This document shows, in pieces, positions 7,956 through 17,973 of a DNA stretch of 64,000 nucleotides. Source of the stretch: Vibrio sp. SCSIO 43136 (GTDB taxonomy: Bacteria; Pseudomonadota; Gammaproteobacteria; Enterobacterales; Vibrionaceae); assembly GCF_023716565.1 (NCBI RefSeq), contig NZ_CP071848.1, forward strand, positions 1,240,001 to 1,304,000, given 5' to 3'. Positions within the stretch are counted from its first letter, which is position 1. Every line of letters begins with the position of its first letter. Made by a program: the position numbers and the translations under genes. Below the pieces are notes generated by a model, which was given only the letters and a program-made list of their open reading frames with translations, searched no databases and was not told the DNA's origin.

Positions 7956-9714
7956 TCAATTATTAAGTTATTTCGAGCGAGAGCTGGCGTATGTGCGTCG
8001 AGCGCTAGACGGTTTTGGTACTCAGCACCCAGAGCATGCCAATGAACTTCGCATCAACCAAACTGGCCAAGAAGATCCCAACATATCGCGGCTGATAGAT
8101 GCGATTGCTTTGCTCACTGCAAAATGCGAACAGCGTCTGGATGACCAGTTTCCTGAAATCTTGCAGAACCTGTTCAATATTCTCTACCCAAGCTACTTGG
8201 AGACGATTCCAAGTTACGCACCTGTCAGCGTCGAATTGGACGAGGCAGGGGATGATGCTATTCGCATCGATAGAGGCACAGCACTGAGTGTTGAAAATGG
8301 TGGTGAATGCCGTTTTACCCTCATGGATGATTTGGAACTCGCACCGTATAAAATCACCAATATTAATGCGACGTCAGCTCCGTTTAATTTCACTACGCCA
8401 ACGTCGCTCAAGCGCTCTGATGCGGTGATCAGCGTTGAACTAGAAAGCTTTGATCCAGAAGTGCTGTTTTCACACATGACGCTCCAGCACTTTGATTTTT
8501 ACGTACGTGGATTTGAGAACAGTGCTCGTGGTTTGATTGATCTGCTTCTGCTTAATACTGAAGTCATTACAGTACAAAATGAAATCCAGCTGTTTGAAAT
8601 TACAGCCTCGCGTTTGGGCTCGCGAATTGCGGATCCAAGTTTCCAATGGCTAGAGACCGAGGGAAGCCAGACCTTAGGCTTTGATTTACTGCGTGACTAC
8701 TTTGCGTTTCCTGATAAAGCGGCCTACATGCGTATTGAAGCGCTTGGTCGTGAACTAGGGCAGCTTGAGAGCTCGAAAGTCACGTTGAGGTTTTTTGTTC
8801 ATCAATTGCCAGTGGAGTTTTTGCGACTCTTCAGTGCCCAAGTGTTTGCCCTAAATACAGCGCCAATGCTCAACCTCTTCTCTGTACGAGGTGAACCGAT
8901 GCGCTATGATTTTACCCGTTTGTCCGTGCCTGTGATCGCAGATGTCAGCGCCGGAGCTGATTCGGAAGTCGTGGCCATAAACTCGGTGTCAGAAGTCTTG
9001 CCTACCGGAGATATTACCCTTGCACCAGTCTATGAAGGTGGCTACTGGATGGATACCAGTTTGCCTCAGTGGCAACCAAAGTATTTCTGGGATCAAAAGG
9101 GTCAACGACAAACAGAAATTAGTGTTAGCTACTCAGAGCTTTCGGCGCAAAAAGAGTCAGTTGTGTTGTCGATGGATCTCAAAGTGTGCAATGGCAGAAA
9201 GCCGTGTTTGATATCAACGCACACTGAAGTTGAATGTCTCGCTGCGGTGGATATACCGGGACGACTTACCGTGACGAAAACGCCATCTGCACCTCAGTAT
9301 CCATCGCTGGATAATCAACTGGGCTGGCGTTTCCTCGCCATGCTAAATGCAAATTTCTCCGGTTTAGTGGAGTCATCCAACCCGACGCAAACCTTGCAAG
9401 AGGCGATGCGCCTATGCACTAACAGCGTGGTATGTCACGCTGCTGAAGCGATTAAAGATGTGCAATATAGTCACCTTGTCGCCCCTATCACCATTAATAA
9501 GCAGAGCATGTTTACTTCAGGCACTCAAGTGACGGTCGTGATCGACGACACCTTGCTTGAAGGGGAGTTTTCTGCATTTTGCCAAGTGTTGAATGTCTAC
9601 TTTCAGCAGTACTGCAGCTTCGATAGATTTATTCAGTTGTCAGTGGAACGTTTTGGTAGCGATGTCGCTGGCATTGAGTTTGATAAGTGCCATGGGAGTC
9701 AGCTATGTCTCTAA
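7948..9714 (+). CDS. tssF: T6SS baseplate protein TssF
   Basis: A 588-residue TssF/VasA protein, one of the wedge components of the T6SS baseplate. The conserved start SDQLLSYFERELAYVRRALD and then FPEILQNLFNILYPSYLETIPSY are family signatures. I chose TTG at 7948-7950 because the conserved region begins directly after it and GGAGG lies at 7934-7938. An upstream ATG at 7894 would add 18 unrelated residues inside tssE. The start overlaps the end of tssE by 8 bases, and the stop overlaps tssG. Confidence 0.92.
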   Translation: MSDQLLSYFERELAYVRRALDGFGTQHPEHANELRINQTGQEDPNISRLIDAIALLTAKCEQRLDDQFPEILQNLFNILYPSYLETIPSYAPVSVELDEAGDDAIRIDRGTALSVENGGECRFTLMDDLELAPYKITNINATSAPFNFTTPTSLKRSDAVISVELESFDPEVLFSHMTLQHFDFYVRGFENSARGLIDLLLLNTEVITVQNEIQLFEITASRLGSRIADPSFQWLETEGSQTLGFDLLRDYFAFPDKAAYMRIEALGRELGQLESSKVTLRFFVHQLPVEFLRLFSAQVFALNTAPMLNLFSVRGEPMRYDFTRLSVPVIADVSAGADSEVVAINSVSEVLPTGDITLAPVYEGGYWMDTSLPQWQPKYFWDQKGQRQTEISVSYSELSAQKESVVLSMDLKVCNGRKPCLISTHTEVECLAAVDIPGRLTVTKTPSAPQYPSLDNQLGWRFLAMLNANFSGLVESSNPTQTLQEAMRLCTNSVVCHAAEAIKDVQYSHLVAPITINKQSMFTSGTQVTVVIDDTLLEGEFSAFCQVLNVYFQQYCSFDRFIQLSVERFGSDVAGIEFDKCHGSQLCL

Positions 9715-10691
9715 CCTCGGCGCTAACCACTCAATCAAGCCGTTTTGAGTTTATTCAGGTCATTCGATTGCTCCGTGCACTAGGGCACGGCGCTCCACAG
9801 CTCAGTGCCGAGTTAGTGCCATATGGTGCGCCCGATGAAGTTCAGACCTTGGAAGCGCAAGGTGAAGAGATCAAACTTCGCGTTGGTTTAGAGGCCTTGT
9901 CTGGTGCCAAAGGTATGATCCCCGATTACCTCTACGCAGAGCTGCTTCAAGCGTTACACCAAGAGGAGTTCGCACTTGCCGACTTTATTGATGTCTTCAA
10001 CCACCGCTACTTAGAACTTAAAGCTGCGGTAGAGAGCAGCGCCAATGTGCTACTGCGACAAGAGCGGGAGAAGCTCGGACAACAAACACGAGCCAAATTT
10101 TCTCAGTGGCAAGCCATCGCTTTGATGGGAGCCCTGCCTAGAGCCAATGAGCCTATCGAAAGTTTGAGCCAACTACGTTTTGGCATGGCGCTGGCATCAA
10201 AACAGCGCAATCTCAATGGGCTAAAAAATCTATTAACTCAATACTTTGGCTTAGATGTCACTCCACAAGTGAATCACAGCGCTATTTATCGAATTCCGAC
10301 TAAATACCAAACTCGAATTGGACACCAGTTAGGAAAAAATCATCGCTTAGGTGATGGGGTGATGGCGGGGAAAAGAGGTGAGCAAGTCTTAAAGACGCTC
10401 GATATTCAAATAACGCCTCGCTCACGAAAGGAGTACTTGGCGTTAGTGGATGACCTGACCTTAGCTCAAGCGATGCGTTCGTTGGTTCATAACTACCTGC
10501 GAGACAATTTAGAAATCAAAGTTTATTTGCGGGTGAAGCGAGAGTTTTTGGATAAACCGATACTTTCGAGTCATCAGTCGACATTTCGTCTAGGAGAGGC
10601 GAACTGCCTTGCACCGGAGCGCAACGCGGCGCAATTCAGGAAGATATTACTACATTCGGAGAAACAGTATGGCAAACGTAAAGCTGGGTAA
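9705..10691 (+). CDS. tssG: T6SS baseplate protein TssG
   Basis: A 328-residue TssG/VasB protein. It shows the family's N-terminal FEFIQVIRLLRAL, then GMIPDYLYAELLQALHQEE, FNHRYLEL, and a C-terminal region ending near SSHQSTFRLGEANCLAP. TssG joins TssF and TssK in the baseplate wedge. ATG at 9705 is preferred over ATG at 9687 because GGGAG sits about 9 bases before it. The start lies inside the end of tssF, and the tail overlaps the tssH start by 23 bases. Confidence 0.9.
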   Translation: MSLTSALTTQSSRFEFIQVIRLLRALGHGAPQLSAELVPYGAPDEVQTLEAQGEEIKLRVGLEALSGAKGMIPDYLYAELLQALHQEEFALADFIDVFNHRYLELKAAVESSANVLLRQEREKLGQQTRAKFSQWQAIALMGALPRANEPIESLSQLRFGMALASKQRNLNGLKNLLTQYFGLDVTPQVNHSAIYRIPTKYQTRIGHQLGKNHRLGDGVMAGKRGEQVLKTLDIQITPRSRKEYLALVDDLTLAQAMRSLVHNYLRDNLEIKVYLRVKREFLDKPILSSHQSTFRLGEANCLAPERNAAQFRKILLHSEKQYGKRKAG

Positions 10692-13281
10692 CTTGGTAGG
10701 AAAGCTCGCTCCTGAGCTTAAAGCGGCACTTGAAGAAGCTGCTGGTGCTGCAATGAGTCAAACCGTCGCTGCTATCGAGGTCGAGCATTGGTTGGTACAA
10801 CTGTTAATGGCGAAAGACGAGCACCTGACGGCTCTATTTAGAAGCCAAAATGTTGATGGTGATAAGGTGATGGGGGAACTCACGACTCGAATCAGCCGCT
10901 TATCGAAAGGATCGAAATCGCAACCGACCATCAGTAGTGCGGTGAGTGATTTGCTGCAAGAAGCTTGGCTAGAAGCATCGGTTAACTTTGGCCATGCTGA
11001 AGTGAACAGTCTGCACTTGGTGTTGGCATTGATACAAACCGACGGCCTAGGCTTTAAGAAACTCACACTTGAAAGCCTGCAAACCATCTCTTCTGAGGCG
11101 CTTCGCTCTCAGCTAGAACAAACCAGTGTAGTACGCGTTGGCGTGGAAGCTCCAGCCACTGGCGCTGGTGGTAGTGCTCCAGCAGGAGCTCCGAATGGTG
11201 CATTGGCTAAATACGCCGTGAATCTTACCGAGCAAGCTCGCAATGGCCAGATCGACCCAATTTCAGGACGAAACAGTGAAGTTCGAATGGCGATCGATGT
11301 GTTGTGTCGTAAGCGTCAAAACAACCCGATTCTTGTCGGTGAGCCAGGCGTGGGTAAAACCGCAGTCGTCGAAGGGTTGGCGCTGCGTATCGCTGCTGGT
11401 GAAGTGCCTTCAGTGATTCAGGGCGTTGATATCTATACGCTTGATTTGGGATTACTGCAAGCAGGTGCAAGCGTTAAAGGCGAGTTTGAAAACCGCTTGA
11501 AAGACGTGATTAACGAAGTTAAGAATTCAGAAACCCCAATCATAGTGTTCATCGATGAAGCGCACACACTGATTGGTGCTGGTGGCGCTGCTGGACAAAA
11601 TGATGCGGCTAACTTACTTAAACCTGCATTGGCGCGCGGCGAGTTTCGCTCTATTGCTGCAACAACCTGGGCCGAGTACAAAAAATACTTTGAGAAAGAC
11701 CCAGCACTGACTCGCCGTTTCCAAGTGGTGAAAGTGGAAGAGCCAAGCGCTGAGGATGCGCTGCAAATGCTACGTGGTGTGGGCGTTGCTTTAAGAAAAC
11801 ACCATGGTGTGTTCATTCGCGAAGATGCATTAGAAGCGGCGGTATCCATGTCAGTTCGTTACTTGCCGTCTCGTCAGCTACCCGACAAAGCCATCAGTCT
11901 TCTAGATACGGCTTGTGCTCGCATTGCATTGACTCAAGGGGCAACACCAGAGCCGATTGAGCAGTTAGAGCAGGACGTAAAATACCTCACCAATGAATTA
12001 GCCGCACTTGAAGCTGAAGATACCGTTTTGGTTGAGTTCGCATCGGATCGCCAAGATATCAAGCAGACCCTAGCGGATAAGAAAGCGCAGTTAGAATCTT
12101 TAAATCAGCGCTGGCAACAAGAGAAAGATTTGGTTGATCAAGTCACGCAGTTAACTGAACTGATTGAAAGTGGTGAGTCAGACGATCTTGCCAAGCATCA
12201 GCAAGAGTTGCAGTCAGCGCTTAACGAACTCAAGCAATGTCAGGGTGATAGCCCTATGGTATTTGCTATGGTGGATGACCAAGTGATTGCACAGGTGATT
12301 GCAAGCTGGACGGGCATTCCTGTGGGCAACATGGTCAAAGGCGAAATGGAAGAGCTATTGACCATGGAAGATAGCCTCCACAATCGAGTGATAGGTCAAG
12401 ATGTGGCTATCAGTGAGCTGGCTCGAACCATTCGTATTTCTCGCGCAGGTTTGACCGACAGTCGCAAACCAGTAGGTGTGTTCTTAATGTGTGGCCCAAG
12501 TGGTGTTGGTAAAACCGAGACTGCAATGGCGCTTGCGGACCAAGTCTTTGGTGGCGGAGATAACCTAACCATCATCAATATGACTGAGTTTAAAGAAGAG
12601 CACAAAATCTCTATGCTGCTTGGCTCTCCTGCGGGCTATGTTGGATTTGGTGAGGGTGGCGTGTTAACGGAAGCGATTCGTCGCAACCCGTACTCAGTAC
12701 TGTTATTGGACGAAATGGAGAAGGCGCACCCTGGCGTTCACGATCTCTTCTACCAAATCTTTGACAAAGGACACATCAAGGACAGTGAAGGTCGCACAGT
12801 CGATTTTAAAAACACTATTATCATCATGACGTCGAATGCTGCTGACCAAGAAATCTGTGACATTTGTGATAGCAGTGACCAGCGTCCAGAGAACCAGGAC
12901 TTGGTTGAGCAAATTCGTCCTGCGTTGCAACGCCACTTTAAGCCGGCGTTCCTTGGTCGTTCGACTATCGTGCCGTACTACCCACTTAACCATGAAGAGT
13001 TGGGCAAGATTGCGGCAATCAGCTTGAAGCGCATTGAGCGTAAACTGGCGGAGAAATACCAAGCGACGTTCCACTACAGCGATGACTTTATCGACTTTGT
13101 GATTTCAAGAAACACCGACCCAACGACGGGCGGACGTGCGATTGAACAAATCATGAATCGCTCACTGATGCCTAAATTGGCCGAAGAGTGTATTCATCGC
13201 TTAAGCCAAGGATTGCCAGTGCAAAAAGTATCGGTTTCGACCGATACGGTTTCTGGCGAACTGGTATTGGATATCGAGTAG
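10669..13281 (+). CDS. tssH: T6SS sheath-recycling AAA+ ATPase TssH (ClpV)
   Basis: An 870-residue ClpV-type AAA+ protein. ClpV uses ATP to unfold contracted TssC sheaths for reuse. Visible parts are an N-terminal Clp-N domain (about 1-160), a first AAA+ module with Walker A GEPGVGKT and Walker B VFIDEAHT, a middle coiled coil (about 410-530), and a second AAA+ module with GPSGVGKT and [11 protein letters not shown] at 10669 is preferred: GGAG lies just upstream and [13 protein letters not shown] is the expected ClpV start. An upstream ATG at 10609 is out of keeping with the family. Length is normal. Confidence 0.95.
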   Translation: MANVKLGNLVGKLAPELKAALEEAAGAAMSQTVAAIEVEHWLVQLLMAKDEHLTALFRSQNVDGDKVMGELTTRISRLSKGSKSQPTISSAVSDLLQEAWLEASVNFGHAEVNSLHLVLALIQTDGLGFKKLTLESLQTISSEALRSQLEQTSVVRVGVEAPATGAGGSAPAGAPNGALAKYAVNLTEQARNGQIDPISGRNSEVRMAIDVLCRKRQNNPILVGEPGVGKTAVVEGLALRIAAGEVPSVIQGVDIYTLDLGLLQAGASVKGEFENRLKDVINEVKNSETPIIVFIDEAHTLIGAGGAAGQNDAANLLKPALARGEFRSIAATTWAEYKKYFEKDPALTRRFQVVKVEEPSAEDALQMLRGVGVALRKHHGVFIREDALEAAVSMSVRYLPSRQLPDKAISLLDTACARIALTQGATPEPIEQLEQDVKYLTNELAALEAEDTVLVEFASDRQDIKQTLADKKAQLESLNQRWQQEKDLVDQVTQLTELIESGESDDLAKHQQELQSALNELKQCQGDSPMVFAMVDDQVIAQVIASWTGIPVGNMVKGEMEELLTMEDSLHNRVIGQDVAISELARTIRISRAGLTDSRKPVGVFLMCGPSGVGKTETAMALADQVFGGGDNLTIINMTEFKEEHKISMLLGSPAGYVGFGEGGVLTEAIRRNPYSVLLLDEMEKAHPGVHDLFYQIFDKGHIKDSEGRTVDFKNTIIIMTSNAADQEICDICDSSDQRPENQDLVEQIRPALQRHFKPAFLGRSTIVPYYPLNHEELGKIAAISLKRIERKLAEKYQATFHYSDDFIDFVISRNTDPTTGGRAIEQIMNRSLMPKLAEECIHRLSQGLPVQKVSVSTDTVSGELVLDIE

Positions 13282-13295
13282 ACATGGAGGTTATT

Positions 13296-14003
13296 TTGAG
13301 CGCTAAACCTTGGTTACGTAAAGTTGTAGTAACAGTCTGTGCAGCCATTGCTTCATCGGGAGTGGTGGCCGCAGATAGGGTGTTATTAGCGACTCAAATC
13401 TGGACGCCTTATCAAACAGTCGATGGCAACGGAAAAATCGGTGGCATCGCTGTTGATAGGGTCAAATGCGCCATGCAGCGTATGGGGCAACCTTACGAGA
13501 TCCGTGTGATGCGCTGGGACAAAGCACAACTGATGGTTGAAACCGACCAGATGCACGGATTTTTCGCAGGTTCAGGAAATTCTCAGCGAGCGAGCTACGC
13601 ACAGGCATCGACACCTGTGATATCGGAATACCTCGCATGGTTTGTCTCGCCAAACGTGACAGAAGACGTGAATGACGAGACGGCTAAATACAGTTTGAGA
13701 TTTGGTGCAAAGTTTAACACTAACAAGTGGTTACATTTGAAGCGTAACGGCTATAACGTTATTAAGAAACCTCGCGATGCGGACGCATTGCTGCAAATGT
13801 TGTGGCAAGGCGACCTAGATGTAGCGTACGAATATGAGCTGGTGTTTGAAGAATCGATGAAAAATACAGGCATACCGCTCGATTACTTTAAGAAAGTGAG
13901 AACCAAGAAACAGGACTTGATGGTGCATTTCTCTCGTACTTTCTTAGCAAAATCACCGGGGTTTTTGGATAGATTTAATAGTGCGCTACAAAAATGTCTA
14001 TAA
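13296..14003 (+). CDS. Periplasmic solute-binding-like protein (SBP_bac_3 type) in T6SS operon
   Basis: About 235 residues with a signal peptide (KPWLRKVVVTVCAAIASS, then GVVAADR) followed by an extracellular solute-binding family 3 fold: LLATQIWTPYQTVDGNGKIGG, VDRVKCAMQRMGQPYEIRVM, and a second lobe with LRFGAKFNTN and DALLQMLWQGDLDVAYEYE. The start is uncertain: TTG at 13296 has GGAGG five bases upstream, while the in-frame ATG at 13284 has no ribosome site. No ABC permease or ATPase is nearby, so transport is unlikely. It is embedded between tssH and the FHA gene. A role in sensing or periplasmic assembly is a guess. Confidence 0.75.
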   Translation: MSAKPWLRKVVVTVCAAIASSGVVAADRVLLATQIWTPYQTVDGNGKIGGIAVDRVKCAMQRMGQPYEIRVMRWDKAQLMVETDQMHGFFAGSGNSQRASYAQASTPVISEYLAWFVSPNVTEDVNDETAKYSLRFGAKFNTNKWLHLKRNGYNVIKKPRDADALLQMLWQGDLDVAYEYELVFEESMKNTGIPLDYFKKVRTKKQDLMVHFSRTFLAKSPGFLDRFNSALQKCL

Positions 14004-14021
14004 GGAAGTAGGGATTTAGAC

Positions 14022-14966
14022 ATGAGTATTAGTTTTCAATTAATTGAATTACCTGATAACGAACAGGTGAACAGTCGGCAGGTTTCACTACCCGCTCAAG
14101 GAGGGACCATCGGTCGTTCTTTCGAGTGTGCTATTCAACTGCCAGACTTTGCTCGTTCTTTATCAAGAGTTCATGCTGAAGTATTGCCACATCCAGTGAG
14201 TGGCTTTCAAGTTGTGGACCGCAGCACCAATGGGGTGTTTGTAAACGATCAACTCGTCGGGCGAGGAGAATCAAGACAGATCGCTGACGGAGACAGAATT
14301 CGTATGGGGGCATACACCTTATTGGTCAGTGATATGAGCGCCATGTTTGCCCCTAAAGAAGCTCCGATAGCTGAGCCAGAAACTGCCGCTCAGCAAGATG
14401 AATCTTCGCCATTTAAAATGGACAGTGTGATGGAAAGTGCCAGTGACTTTGAGTTAGAAAAAGCACCAGAGCCAACTCAGACCAAAGAGCCTAAGTTCAA
14501 CTCCGACAATGTGACTGGAGAAGACCTCTATGGTTATGACCCTTTTGACGATGACAACGATTGGGACATGGTCGAGAACTTAGAGCCAGAAGAAGTGGTG
14601 CTAGACAGTGTTGGCGTGGAAGCTAACAAAGGGCTGACGGTAAGCCACGGCGGTCAAAGCGAAGAACTGGCGACGAGTATTCGCCAGTTAAACGCCATTA
14701 TCGAGCAGCAGCAACATCATTTAACCGCCAGTATTGATAAAGAAAGACTAACGGAATGCATTGAAGCAACGCTTGAGAAATTTCTCGATACGCTCAATCC
14801 AGATAATCTTGAAGATGAGTTTGATGACTACATCACTGGATGGGGCAATAAAGAGAAAAAATATTGGTCGTTATATAAAAAGCAGTTCAATCGTAAGCAA
14901 GAACGACGCGAGTTTTATCACCAGTTTTCAGCGCTGCTGTTTGAGCAGCTAAGAGAGAAGCGGTGA
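14022..14966 (+). CDS. tagH: T6SS FHA-domain regulator (TagH/Fha type)
   Basis: A 314-residue protein with an N-terminal FHA domain (about 1-105), which binds phosphothreonine. Key features are GGTIGRS, LSRVHAEV and STNGVFVN. A long acidic linker (about 110-205) follows, then a C-terminal region (about 215-314) rich in helices and charged residues, as in T6SS Fha proteins. With the kinase-like protein at the end of the operon it could form a threonine-phosphorylation switch controlling apparatus assembly, as known for PpkA-Fha1 in Pseudomonas. No phosphatase gene is in the window. It overlaps tssJ by four bases. Confidence 0.88.
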   Translation: MSISFQLIELPDNEQVNSRQVSLPAQGGTIGRSFECAIQLPDFARSLSRVHAEVLPHPVSGFQVVDRSTNGVFVNDQLVGRGESRQIADGDRIRMGAYTLLVSDMSAMFAPKEAPIAEPETAAQQDESSPFKMDSVMESASDFELEKAPEPTQTKEPKFNSDNVTGEDLYGYDPFDDDNDWDMVENLEPEEVVLDSVGVEANKGLTVSHGGQSEELATSIRQLNAIIEQQQHHLTASIDKERLTECIEATLEKFLDTLNPDNLEDEFDDYITGWGNKEKKYWSLYKKQFNRKQERREFYHQFSALLFEQLREKR

Positions 14967-15463
14967 ATAAAATCCGAGTTGTATTGAGTTTAGTGTTGAT
15001 GCTTTTAATCACGGCGTGCAGTTCAAGTGGTGATGCGTTTACGCCGCCTGTTGAGTTGCAGGTATATATCGAAGCGGGCAATGAAATCAATGTCTTTGAC
15101 GATGATAAAGCCAGGCCTGTAGTGGTTCGAGTTTACCAATTGTCAGATGTCGGCAGTTTTCTAAAAGCGGACTTTCTTAGTCTTTATAGCTCAGACCAAA
15201 CGGTTTTAGCCGGATCACTCATTGATTCCAGAACCCTTGATCCCGTGTTGCCCGGGGAAAAAAGAAGTCTAAAACTCGAAGTGCAGCAACAAACGAAGTA
15301 CCTGGGGCTATTGGCAGAGTTTGCCGATTACGATGGAGCAACCACAACTGCTCACCTTGCATTAAGTGCCGAACCTCAGGAAAACCCTATCTACATTCGA
15401 ATTACCAGCGGCAAAGTGGAAATAAGCCAGCCAGTAGATAGTGCGTGGTGGAAAGTTTTTTAA
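14963..15463 (+). CDS. tssJ: T6SS outer-membrane lipoprotein TssJ
   Basis: A 166-residue lipoprotein with signal sequence and lipobox LITAC (Cys about 19). The mature part has the TssJ beta-sandwich pattern: VELQVYIEAGNEINV, then RPVVVRVYQLSDVGSFLKADFLSLY and LPGEKRSLKLEV. TssJ anchors the TssLM membrane complex to the outer membrane. GTG at 14963 is the start and lies over the TGA of the FHA gene. A GAGAGAAG stretch just before it can serve as ribosome site. Length is typical. Confidence 0.92.
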   Translation: MNKIRVVLSLVLMLLITACSSSGDAFTPPVELQVYIEAGNEINVFDDDKARPVVVRVYQLSDVGSFLKADFLSLYSSDQTVLAGSLIDSRTLDPVLPGEKRSLKLEVQQQTKYLGLLAEFADYDGATTTAHLALSAEPQENPIYIRITSGKVEISQPVDSAWWKVF

Positions 15464-15473
15464 GGAGTATCAA

Positions 15474-16799
15474 TTGAAACGCCAAAGCAAAGTTGTATGG
15501 AAAGAGGGCATGTTCATTGCTCCGCAGCACTTTCAACAGCAGGAACGCTATAGCCAGCAATACGTACATCAATATGTTGGCATGACTGGCTCTCGAGAGC
15601 TCAGTGGGGTTTCAGAGCTTGAGATTGAATCGAACTATTTAAAGCTAGGTAAAATCGGTATTGTGCACTGTAGCGGTATTTTTGCCGATGGCACGCCATT
15701 CCATAGTCGTAGCGAGTTGCTACTCGATATTCCCCAAGGCACGGTCAATAAAGTGATTTATTTAGCGTTGCCGCTATCGGTTGAAGGGGAGAATGAGTAC
15801 GGAGAAAAGCCTGCTCGTAAGCGTTACTCTATCTCGCAATCGAATCTGTTTGATGCGAGCGACAACGACCAAAGTGCAGTTGAAGCCACATTAGCTGAGC
15901 CTAACTTACGCTTGGTTCTAGAAGATGAAGAGCTGACTGGCCTTGCCACCATTGCTGTTGCCAAAGTTCTTGAGAGGCGTGAAGGCGGAGAGGTGGTGCT
16001 TGATAAAAGTTTCATTCCAGACGCTATTCAACTCGGTGCTTCATCACTGCTAAAAGAGCGACTAAAAGAGCTTAACTTGTTGGCTCAGTCGCGAGCGGTG
16101 AATGTGTCGCAGCGAATTGGTGCTGGGCAACAAACCAAAAGTGATATCAGTTTGATGCGAGAGTTCATGTGGTTGCAAACCCTCAACCGCTGGATCCCTT
16201 GGTTACACTTGAGTCACGAAAACCCACATACACTCGTCGCCGATCTCTACATGGGGTTGGTTACTTTCTCATCTGAGCTTGAAACATTCAATTTAGGTGT
16301 TGCCCAGCCGCCAGCACCAATGGAGAAAGTGGCAATGCAGCAGCTGTTTGGGGACTTGTTCTCACAGCTACGCGACAAGCTATCGGTGGTGCAAAGTGAC
16401 AATGTGATGGAGTTCAGTTGGGATGCCAATCTGTTTGAAAAACGTCGCTTGCTTCGTGTGGCTCTGCCGAACTTGGGTCAACTGGAAAGCCGTCGCTTTG
16501 TGATTTCGGTGATGTCGTCCGTGGGTTCTGCGGCATTGTCACAAGTGTTCCCAAGCGCCTGTACGTTATCTGGTCTAAGTTTGATTGCCGATTTGGTTCG
16601 CAATAGTCAGTCAGGGATCAAAATCTCTCCGCTTCCTGTGGCTCCGAACGAGTTAAAAGCTCAGGCTGATGTTGCATACTTTGAAATTGAGACTTCTCAT
16701 GAGTATTGGCTGAGCATGAAGCACCAACGTGAGCCACTTGCGCTTCATGTCGATAATCGAATTCCCGATGTTTCCATTAAACTGTATGCGCTAGGGTGA
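15474..16799 (+). CDS. tssK: T6SS baseplate protein TssK
   Basis: A 441-residue TssK/VasE protein. The signature VVWKEGMFIAPQHFQQQERY is near the N-terminus, and RFVISVMS and the ELKAQADVAYFEI end are also typical. TssK links the baseplate to the TssL/TssM membrane complex. The TTG at 15474 is chosen because AAGGAG lies at 15462-15467 and the conserved sequence begins right after it. An ATG-like start at 15441 would lie inside tssJ and lacks a ribosome site. Confidence 0.93.
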   Translation: MKRQSKVVWKEGMFIAPQHFQQQERYSQQYVHQYVGMTGSRELSGVSELEIESNYLKLGKIGIVHCSGIFADGTPFHSRSELLLDIPQGTVNKVIYLALPLSVEGENEYGEKPARKRYSISQSNLFDASDNDQSAVEATLAEPNLRLVLEDEELTGLATIAVAKVLERREGGEVVLDKSFIPDAIQLGASSLLKERLKELNLLAQSRAVNVSQRIGAGQQTKSDISLMREFMWLQTLNRWIPWLHLSHENPHTLVADLYMGLVTFSSELETFNLGVAQPPAPMEKVAMQQLFGDLFSQLRDKLSVVQSDNVMEFSWDANLFEKRRLLRVALPNLGQLESRRFVISVMSSVGSAALSQVFPSACTLSGLSLIADLVRNSQSGIKISPLPVAPNELKAQADVAYFEIETSHEYWLSMKHQREPLALHVDNRIPDVSIKLYALG

Positions 16800-16803
16800 T
16801 GCT

Positions 16804-17973
16804 ATGGAGCAAGTGTTTGATGAAGAAACCATCAGTGTCGTTGAACCCAATTCGCCGGGATCGGATCATCTAGAGAATAGCTTCACCCCGCTTGGCTACT
16901 CTAATGCGTTAAAAAATCAAGCGCGTTTTTCTCAAGCGCTTAAGCATGGGCAGTTGTTTCAAAACCCATTATTGGACGCATCCTCTCAGTTGCTCTCTTT
17001 ATGTGTTTCGGTGAAACGCATGCAGCAACCAGAAGATATGTTGGCGTATAGAACTGGACTTAAAAGCGCCATTACAGAGCTAAAGTATCAGATCGCTAAG
17101 CTAGACTACCCACCCTCTGTTTCAGACAAAAGCTGTTTCCTGCTGGCCGTGATGCTAGATGAGCAAATCATGCACTCTAGTTGGGGCGAAGATGCAGGGT
17201 GGGAGCACCAAACCTTGGTCGCTGAGCTATTTGGGATCAAAAATGGTGGTGAGCAGTTTTATGTGCTGGCGGAAAGAGCGCTGTTACAGCCGGTGCTGCT
17301 CGCTGATTTGTTAGAACTTATCTATATCTTGCTCAAAATGGGCTTTCGTGGGCGTTACCGCGAGACCGGTAAAGAGCAAGTGAATGTGCTTTATCAACGC
17401 TTGGAAGAGTCGGTATTTGCCCGTCAGAGTGAAGAACCAAACGTGCGTATTGCCAGTGTTGATGCGGATATCGATTCTGCCTCCAATGCGATCAAACCTA
17501 AAAAACCTGTGCGCTTTTGGCGCTATTTTGCGTTGTTTTTCTTAAGTGTTGTTGTGACCTGGAGTGGTCTTCAATATTGGTACGATGCGGTTGCCCCACA
17601 GCGAGCGCTCCCTTTTACGACGCTAGAAGACTTTAGTAAGCCCTTTTATTTCCCTCGTAATGAAGAGCGAGAATACATCTACCGCAGTACTACCGATGAG
17701 CTCAAAGTACCGCCGGGCTTGGATGGTATCACAGGTGTGGAAGATATAGGCCTTAAGTGGATAGTGCAACTTGCGATATTCAGTTCCCGAAGTGATGCAG
17801 AGCGCTTCATCGCGTGGCACCAAGTCAAGATCCCTAATTCAACAGTACAACCATGGAAAGGTAAGTTTCGGGTGATAAGTATTAATGACACCAAAGAAGG
17901 TGCCAATCAGATCTTAGGTACAGCCAAGGCTAGTGGCATCACGGATGCGTTTATGCTCAGTGAGGTGTACTAA
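16804..17973 (+). CDS. tssL: T6SS inner-membrane protein TssL with C-terminal SPOR-like domain
   Basis: A 389-residue protein. The cytoplasmic DotU domain (about 40-210) shows NPLLDASSQLLSL, FLLAVMLDEQIMHSSWG and FRGRYRETG. A single membrane segment lies at about 237-257. A periplasmic part follows, and residues 318-389 (KWIVQLAIFSSRSDAERFI onward) look like a SPOR fold, which binds denuded peptidoglycan. Extended TssL proteins carry peptidoglycan-binding modules to hold the secretion complex in the wall; an OmpA-like module is more common than SPOR. It overlaps tssM by one base. Confidence 0.9.
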   Translation: MEQVFDEETISVVEPNSPGSDHLENSFTPLGYSNALKNQARFSQALKHGQLFQNPLLDASSQLLSLCVSVKRMQQPEDMLAYRTGLKSAITELKYQIAKLDYPPSVSDKSCFLLAVMLDEQIMHSSWGEDAGWEHQTLVAELFGIKNGGEQFYVLAERALLQPVLLADLLELIYILLKMGFRGRYRETGKEQVNVLYQRLEESVFARQSEEPNVRIASVDADIDSASNAIKPKKPVRFWRYFALFFLSVVVTWSGLQYWYDAVAPQRALPFTTLEDFSKPFYFPRNEEREYIYRSTTDELKVPPGLDGITGVEDIGLKWIVQLAIFSSRSDAERFIAWHQVKIPNSTVQPWKGKFRVISINDTKEGANQILGTAKASGITDAFMLSEVY

